A DNA stretch of 46,177 nucleotides, taken from NCBI RefSeq assembly GCF_002777975.1, contig NZ_NGVS01000032.1, positions 1 to 46,177 on the forward strand. Reading direction: 5' to 3'. Position 1 is the first letter of the stretch; the number at the start of each line of letters is the position of its first letter. The position numbers were made by a program, and so were the translations under genes. This DNA comes from Shewanella carassii. GTDB lineage: Bacteria > Pseudomonadota > Gammaproteobacteria > Enterobacterales > Shewanellaceae. Below the pieces are notes generated by a model. The model worked only from the letters and a program-made list of their open reading frames with translations. It did not search any database and was not told the origin of the DNA. Below are positions 46,161 to 46,177 of this stretch, in pieces.

Positions 46161-46177
46161 ATGACTGCGGTTGAGAT
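46161..46177 (+). CDS. Possible start of a gene cut by the window edge
   Basis: An ATG at 46161 preceded by AGGGGG opens a frame MTAVE that continues past the end. Only five codons are visible, so nothing can be said about the product. The sequence from about 46015 to 46160 shows no other gene-like content. Confidence 0.25.

Noticed and set aside
1..46177. CRISPR array, tRNA or rRNA genes
   Set aside because: No regularly spaced repeat-spacer pattern, no tRNA cloverleaf or rRNA text noticed; the tandem repeats found are contiguous rather than spaced.

Overview
The window looks like a chromosomal segment of a Shewanella-type gammaproteobacterium (Alteromonadales; protein texts and gene order fit the genus, possibly the S. 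algae group). This rests on recognised protein families, the lptG-lptF / pepA / holC-valS block, the lptD-surA-pdxA-rsmA-apaG-apaH block, and marine-type accessory families (DUF3019, DUF2960-like). No database search was possible. Most of the window (about 3.1-45.0 kb) is core chromosome. The two ends are accessory DNA: lone integron-type gene cassettes, a repeat array and a small mobile-element-like insertion.

Layout. 1-3060: one minus-strand cassette ORF (nucleotide-deoxyribosyltransferase/TIR-like fold) bounded by integron recombination-site ends; a 140-bp insertion flanked by a 9-bp direct repeat; a LexA-like box in front of a degraded ORF; and three tandem copies of a 488-bp noncoding repeat full of small hairpins. 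3.1-5.6 kb: yqiJ-yqiK (flotillin pair). 6.0-9.2 kb: an M32 carboxypeptidase, then an operon of GNAT acetyltransferase, DUF486, DUF2960-like and RDD proteins. 9.4-13.3 kb: lptFG (LPS export) divergent from pepA. 13.8-15.5 kb: TetR regulator and MDR oxidoreductase sharing a duplicated operator. 15.7-17.0 kb: an atypical NRAMP-like transporter. 17.3-20.7 kb: holC-valS. 20.8-22.1 kb: a yybP-ykoY (manganese) riboswitch controlling alx/terC, followed by a possible 32-residue membrane protein. 22.1-23.8 kb: GNAT and glutaryl-CoA dehydrogenase. 24.0-27.3 kb: MipA/OmpV outer-membrane protein, DUF3019 protein and a two-component system in one apparent operon. 27.3-31.7 kb: DUF1289, DUF4136 lipoprotein, Ycf46-like AAA ATPase, purT, CYTH protein. 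31.7-36.0 kb (minus): hydroxyacid dehydrogenase, OMP, djlA, murU, amgK. 36.1-42.9 kb (plus): lptD, surA, pdxA, rsmA, apaG, apaH. 43.0-45.0 kb: chemotaxis receptor. 45.0-46.2 kb: a truncated copy of the repeat, a full attC-like hairpin, a minus-strand DUF6624 cassette and a 52-bp tandem duplication.

Functional themes. The segment is rich in envelope biogenesis: LptF/LptG at the inner membrane and LptD at the outer membrane are parts of one LPS bridge, SurA is the chaperone that helps LptD fold, and AmgK-MurU recycle cell-wall MurNAc next door. The most unusual DNA is the tandem repeat at 1554-3019: inverted arms enclose variable cargo made of mini-hairpins whose loops share a six-base core while the stems differ, including one hairpin apparently opened by insertion of others. 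It encodes nothing I can recognise.
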